NCBI GenBank assembly: GCA_945861245.1 | Contig: CAMAUE010000018.1 | Location: forward strand, 1 to 54,147 | Source of the DNA: Singulisphaera sp. GP187 | GTDB lineage: Bacteria; Planctomycetota; Planctomycetia; Gemmatales; Gemmataceae | Direction: 5' to 3' | Length of the DNA: 54,147 nucleotides | Shown: positions 51,346 to 54,147 of the stretch, one piece after another | Position numbering within the stretch: the first letter of the stretch is position 1 | Layout: each line of letters starts with the position of its first letter | Notes under the pieces: generated by a model | The model's input: only the letters and a program-made list of their open reading frames with translations | The model's database searches: none | What the model was told of the DNA's origin: nothing | Program-made: the position numbers and the translations under genes

Positions 51346-51759
51346 TCATGAACTCCGCAGTCGCTCTCGCCAGATGTTGTTTAGCGCAATACGGACTTGC
51401 TCCTCAGGCCCGTCTGGTGGCTGTAGCGTACCCTCGAGCAAATCAGTCAGGCACTTGTCGATCTCCTCTGGTGACGGATCATTCGGAGCATCATCTGCCA
51501 GCCACTTGTTGATCACGTCCGTCGGCAGAACACGTCCGGCATCCTCAGCCATCATCGCTCGTATTCCCCCCCTAATCTCCGACCAAAAGGCCCGAACGCG
51601 ACCCTCTTCGAGAACGACTGCGATCTCGTTGAGCCGGCGCATAGCGGCCTGCTCTCGGTAGTAATCCGAGGAGGAACAACCATCTCCGAAGACCCAGCGT
51701 TGGGTGTCGGTCCAAAGGTGGGTCGTGATTAGCTTGGTCGCTTCTTGTTCTAGCGTCAT
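51346..51759 (-). CDS. Unknown element gene
   Basis: 137 residues, mostly helical: TLEQEATKLITTHLW, DYYREQAAMRRLNEIAVVLEEGRVR and IDKCLTDLLEGTLQ. No family recognised. ATG 51759 overlaps the stop of the upstream gene (ATGA), so translation is coupled; GAGGTAA lies upstream. The 257-base gap downstream, before the excisionase gene, shows nothing I can name. Confidence 0.65.
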   Translation of the reverse strand: MTLEQEATKLITTHLWTDTQRWVFGDGCSSSDYYREQAAMRRLNEIAVVLEEGRVRAFWSEIRGGIRAMMAEDAGRVLPTDVINKWLADDAPNDPSPEEIDKCLTDLLEGTLQPPDGPEEQVRIALNNIWRERLRSS

Positions 51760-51938
51760 TGTGTTACCTCCATCTCTGCGTCGGTTTCTTGGAGATCGCT
51801 GACCAGGAAGTCCCACTCACCGTAATCACCCTCAGCGTTCTTGCACAAGACCGCGTCAACGTCATAGAACAGAGTCTCGCAGTCGCAGTCCATCGCGTCG
51901 AAATCATCAGGAATGTTCCTTCTGTTCGTCCAACTCAT
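51756..51938 (-). CDS. Short acidic protein
   Basis: 60 residues, acidic: SWTNRRNIPDDFDAMDCDCE then FYDVDAVLCKNAEGDYGEWD. Its stop overlaps the next gene's start by four bases. The acidic charge recalls small phage or anti-restriction proteins, but that is only a resemblance. Confidence 0.6.
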   Translation of the reverse strand: MSWTNRRNIPDDFDAMDCDCETLFYDVDAVLCKNAEGDYGEWDFLVSDLQETDAEMEVTQ

Positions 51939-51978
51939 GACGAGTTGGCGGGACTGTATTAGCATTAGCGCTCGACGT

Positions 51979-52191
51979 CTAATTCGCAGGGCGCACCCGA
52001 TCAATCCCATTCCACGTCTTAAAAACCTCCGGGTTCTGCTGATCCTCGATGAGTGTGCCAGACGCATTCACTCTGACACCAAAGAATGTCCGAATCCCAA
52101 GATCGAACCAAGCCTTATAGAGCGCCCGCGGTAAGGTGTGCCTCTTCCCTTCGTTCGCGGCTCGTGCTGTCATGCATTCGTAGATGTTCAT
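51979..52191 (-). CDS. Short element protein
   Basis: 70 residues: NIYECMTARAANEGKRHTLP and KAWFDLGIRTFFGVRVNASG. GAGAGG lies five bases ahead of ATG 52191. No family recognised. Confidence 0.55.
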   Translation of the reverse strand: MNIYECMTARAANEGKRHTLPRALYKAWFDLGIRTFFGVRVNASGTLIEDQQNPEVFKTWNGIDRVRPAN

Positions 52192-52263
52192 TGTTGCCTC
52201 TCGTTGAGGTTGTTCACACCTCAGATGTAGCTGGATAACGCACGGCCTGGTCGAGGCCACCCT

Positions 52264-52404
52264 TTACCTCGCATTCCCGAATGTGAGCGACGCGCGTCCC
52301 GCCGTGGGCGATGAGTATCTGTCAATCTTCGTCATCGGTTCTTCCTGCTCAGGACGCTGCAGATGCTCTGTCGCTTCCAAAGACGCATGTTCTCTGGTCT
52401 TCAT
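52264..52404 (-). CDS. Possible short peptide gene
   Basis: 46 residues (MKTREHASLEATEHLQRPEQ and on to a TAA). GGGAG lies seven bases ahead of ATG 52404. It fills the gap between two better-supported genes on the same strand. Only spacing and position support it. Confidence 0.3.
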   Translation of the reverse strand: MKTREHASLEATEHLQRPEQEEPMTKIDRYSSPTAGRASLTFGNAR

Positions 52405-52494
52405 GGTCGGCTCCCATGTCGGTGTTGTGGCCTGAAAGCCTGGTTAGGTCAATTGCTTCGAGGATGTTCTTGGGCAGAACCACCGCTGCGCTTG

Positions 52495-53013
52495 TCAGGT
52501 GTGTTGGTCAACGTCATCCGCAAAACTCGATTCGAGCTTTCTGATCCGCAACAGAGTGCGGTAGATCAGCTTCTCGGTCCAAGGACTGTTTGGGAACTTC
52601 TTGCGCATCTCTGCCACCATCCACTTGCTCGGGCTGGTGTAGGGCAAGAAATCAAGGTTGACACCGTTTGGTGACCGCGTCTGGAGGTAGAAGAGGCGTT
52701 GCACGTAGAGTACTTCTTCTGCCGGGATGCGGTGGAGCGCATCGCAGTCAATCGCGTCTTGAGTGTTGGTGGTTCGGTTCTCCGGGGAAAGAATGGAGGG
52801 ACTGAGCCGCCTGATTTCTTCGGCATCAGATGGTGCATTTGGCTTCGTTCCTTGGTTGTCGGTAAGAGCGACGACAATTGGTATCGCGGCGAGGCAATCC
52901 CTTGTGATCACCTGCTTATGGACGGTGACACCATTGTCGCCGAAGAACTTGATTAACACGTTGCCATCCGGCAGCGGTTCAAAGTCGAAGTCGGTTGCGA
53001 TTTCAGAGGTCAT
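52495..53013 (-). CDS. Unknown element gene
   Basis: 172 residues: an N-terminal beta part (FDFEPLPDGNVLIKFFGDNG) and a helical end (KWMVAEMRKKFPNSPWTEKL, YRTLLRIRKLE). AGGAG lies seven bases before ATG 53013, next to a 12-base perfect palindrome (53022-53033). No family recognised. Confidence 0.65.
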   Translation of the reverse strand: MTSEIATDFDFEPLPDGNVLIKFFGDNGVTVHKQVITRDCLAAIPIVVALTDNQGTKPNAPSDAEEIRRLSPSILSPENRTTNTQDAIDCDALHRIPAEEVLYVQRLFYLQTRSPNGVNLDFLPYTSPSKWMVAEMRKKFPNSPWTEKLIYRTLLRIRKLESSFADDVDQHT

Positions 53014-53021
53014 ATGATTCT

Positions 53022-53033
53022 CCTAAATTTAGG
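53022..53033. promoter_or_regulatory. 12-bp palindrome at a ribosome site
   Basis: CCTAAATTTAGG is a perfect palindrome and overlaps the TAGGAG ribosome site of the gene that starts at 53013. It could be an operator or a translation control site. Confidence 0.4.
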
Positions 53034-53083
53034 TGTCATCAATGAGTTGGTTTCGTTCACTGTTTTCTCCCCCACGTCCAAGG

Positions 53084-53314
53084 TTACGGCCCGTCCTTCG
53101 AGCGATCACGTCCTGTCTCCCGAGGAAATGAATGATTGCAATCGTCAAACGTACCGGACTTCTCTTCAAGCTCCTCGTAGTACGAGCGCTCAATCCAGCC
53201 ACCATGACCGCAAGGATGAGCTACGCCAAACCTAGGTCCCATCCCGTACACGTCAACGTCGGAGATGACGACGATTATGAAGCCATCTTGGGGCACAGGA
53301 AGCTCTGGCGACAT
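53084..53314 (-). CDS. Short element protein
   Basis: 76 residues: DGFIIVVISDVDVYGMGPRF then HPCGHGGWIERSYYEELEEK. The HPCGHGGWI block with Cys and His could bind metal. ATG 53314 or 53326 may start it. Its upstream neighbour ends within a few bases. Confidence 0.5.
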   Translation of the reverse strand: MSPELPVPQDGFIIVVISDVDVYGMGPRFGVAHPCGHGGWIERSYYEELEEKSGTFDDCNHSFPRETGRDRSKDGP

Positions 53315-53319
53315 GGGAT

Positions 53320-53838
53320 CTAACAACCCCAGTCGTCATCAATAGTACGTTCGATTGGCAGAGGCGCTTCGACGTGACGTGCGCGACCACGGTCAGTCAA
53401 CCACGCATGTCCGTCCCACCCGAGCACTGTAGCAACCTGCAAATCGGGCGGGGCATCGATGATCAGGATCTTTGCCTTCCAAGGCGTTTGCAACGTGAAC
53501 GGCCCTTGCCCACGCGCTGGTCGTACGTCCCAAATGTCTATTGCGCGAACGTTTCCATTTGGCGTCCACCAAGTCCCATTCCGTTGATACCTGAGCAGTG
53601 GCACGAGCTCGCCTCCAAGCACACTAACGCATGAGTCCGTATAATCGGGCAATTGAAGAATGAGATAAAAAGTAACATGAACTGCGTCCCCAGACACGTC
53701 CCGAATGGTCGATGGCGCATTCGTGCATGGTCGCAGGTCTTCGACACCTCGGGCAAATGTATCCGCAACCAGTAAATCGGATTCGACGGCCTTCAACAAG
53801 CCCGCAAATACCTCATGCAGCTTCTTTTCTTCGTTCAT
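53320..53838 (-). CDS. Unknown element gene
   Basis: 172 residues, beta-rich in its second half: VHVTFYLILQLPDYTDSCVS, VRAIDIWDVRPARGQGPFTL and WDGHAWLTDRGRARHVEAPL. GGAG lies six bases before ATG 53838. No family recognised. Confidence 0.62.
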   Translation of the reverse strand: MNEEKKLHEVFAGLLKAVESDLLVADTFARGVEDLRPCTNAPSTIRDVSGDAVHVTFYLILQLPDYTDSCVSVLGGELVPLLRYQRNGTWWTPNGNVRAIDIWDVRPARGQGPFTLQTPWKAKILIIDAPPDLQVATVLGWDGHAWLTDRGRARHVEAPLPIERTIDDDWGC

Positions 53839-53876
53839 GATTGGCTCCGAAAACAAGTGGCGCTTCGGTTGAGAAG

Positions 53877-54086
53877 CTAACTTTCAGCCTCAACAGAAAC
53901 TCGTTTGACTAATTCCATCGGATCATTATCTTCGTGTCCTCCGTCGCGATCGCGCCGATAGTGACAGGAGTACCCCCTACGACGTAGCTCGCGCAGCACA
54001 GAGCGTAAACCATGAAGCGGCACATTCTGCGCTACACAAACAGTCTCAATGTCCAAAGTCCAAACGCTGTAGAGCGGTACGGCCAT
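53877..54086 (-). CDS. Short basic element protein
   Basis: 69 residues: LYSVWTLDIETVCVAQNVPL then GLRSVLRELRRRGYSCHYRR. AGGAG lies nine bases before ATG 54086. The Arg-rich helix suggests nucleic-acid contact. It is the last gene before the window end. Confidence 0.5.
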   Translation of the reverse strand: MAVPLYSVWTLDIETVCVAQNVPLHGLRSVLRELRRRGYSCHYRRDRDGGHEDNDPMELVKRVSVEAES

Positions 54087-54147
54087 CGCTAACTTCTCCT
54101 GATGTATTTCATTGTGGCTTCACCTGTCGAGCGGTCGCTTTCGCCAG

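Larger units (their letters stand above)
49654..54147. mobile_element. Left end of an integrative element
   Basis: The region holds the integrase, an excisionase-like protein and a minus-strand run of short genes without household functions, in the order expected for a small integrative or phage-derived element. It runs past the window end, so the right border and attachment sites are not seen. The gap 49556-49653 before the integrase may hold the left attachment site, but no repeat can be assigned. Confidence 0.6.

Noticed and set aside
1..54147. tRNA or rRNA genes
   Set aside because: No cloverleaf or rRNA-like sequence could be recognised by eye; a covariance search would be needed to be sure.

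Overview
The window looks like chromosomal DNA from a Planctomycetes bacterium, probably near the Gemmata group. This is inferred from gene content, not from a database search. The markers are planctomycete cytochrome-like proteins (PSCyt1/DUF1549/DUF1553), a Tat-exported DUF1501 protein, a DUF1592 remnant, a planctomycete-style Ser/Thr kinase, many secreted proteins of unknown role, and palindromic repeats at many gene borders. No rRNA, tRNA or CRISPR array was recognised.

Layout. 1-465: C-terminal remnant of an Rpn-like protein. 647-3688: mlaE-mlaF-mlaD, an MCE-type lipid transport operon. 3774-5791: two secreted proteins with pre-peptidase-like domains, one joined to a thioredoxin domain. 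5983-11146 (minus): glycogen debranching enzyme, a MutS2 without its Smr end, and a membrane protein. 11356-14228: cyclophilin-like lipoprotein, DUF1592 remnant, GluQ-RS and a small Cys-rich protein. 14390-22280 (plus): a DUF1549 protein, a secreted beta-rich protein, a full PSCyt1/DUF1549/DUF1553 protein and an amidohydrolase.

22339-25542 is accessory DNA. It holds a DUF4160 gene and a DUF2442-HTH gene with their own promoter and a likely operator, a PLD-like gene interrupted by two in-frame TAG codons, an orphan DUF1501 tail, and a coupled two-gene toxin-antitoxin-like pair. 25581-33087 (minus) holds DUF1501, an Ldh-family oxidoreductase, an NHL-repeat propeller and a 1269-residue secreted protein. 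33354-37690 holds a GT87-like membrane protein with a palindrome inside its coding region, a zinc-ribbon/CBM9-like membrane protein, upp and rplU. 37995-45611 (plus) holds a Ser/Thr kinase, a TolC-family lipoprotein, a redoxin and a HEAT-repeat/propeller fusion.

45687-49555 holds a frameshifted small membrane protein, three further small membrane proteins, a DUF433/DUF5615 toxin-antitoxin-like pair and an acetamidase/formamidase. 49654-54147 looks like one end of an integrative element: tyrosine recombinase, excisionase-like protein, and a minus-strand run of small unknown genes that continues past the window edge.

The points most worth checking are the PLD-like frame with two TAG codons, the A5 frameshift gene, the self-regulated DUF4160/DUF2442 module, the palindrome inside the glycosyltransferase gene, and the hairpin shared by the stop codons of two convergent genes.
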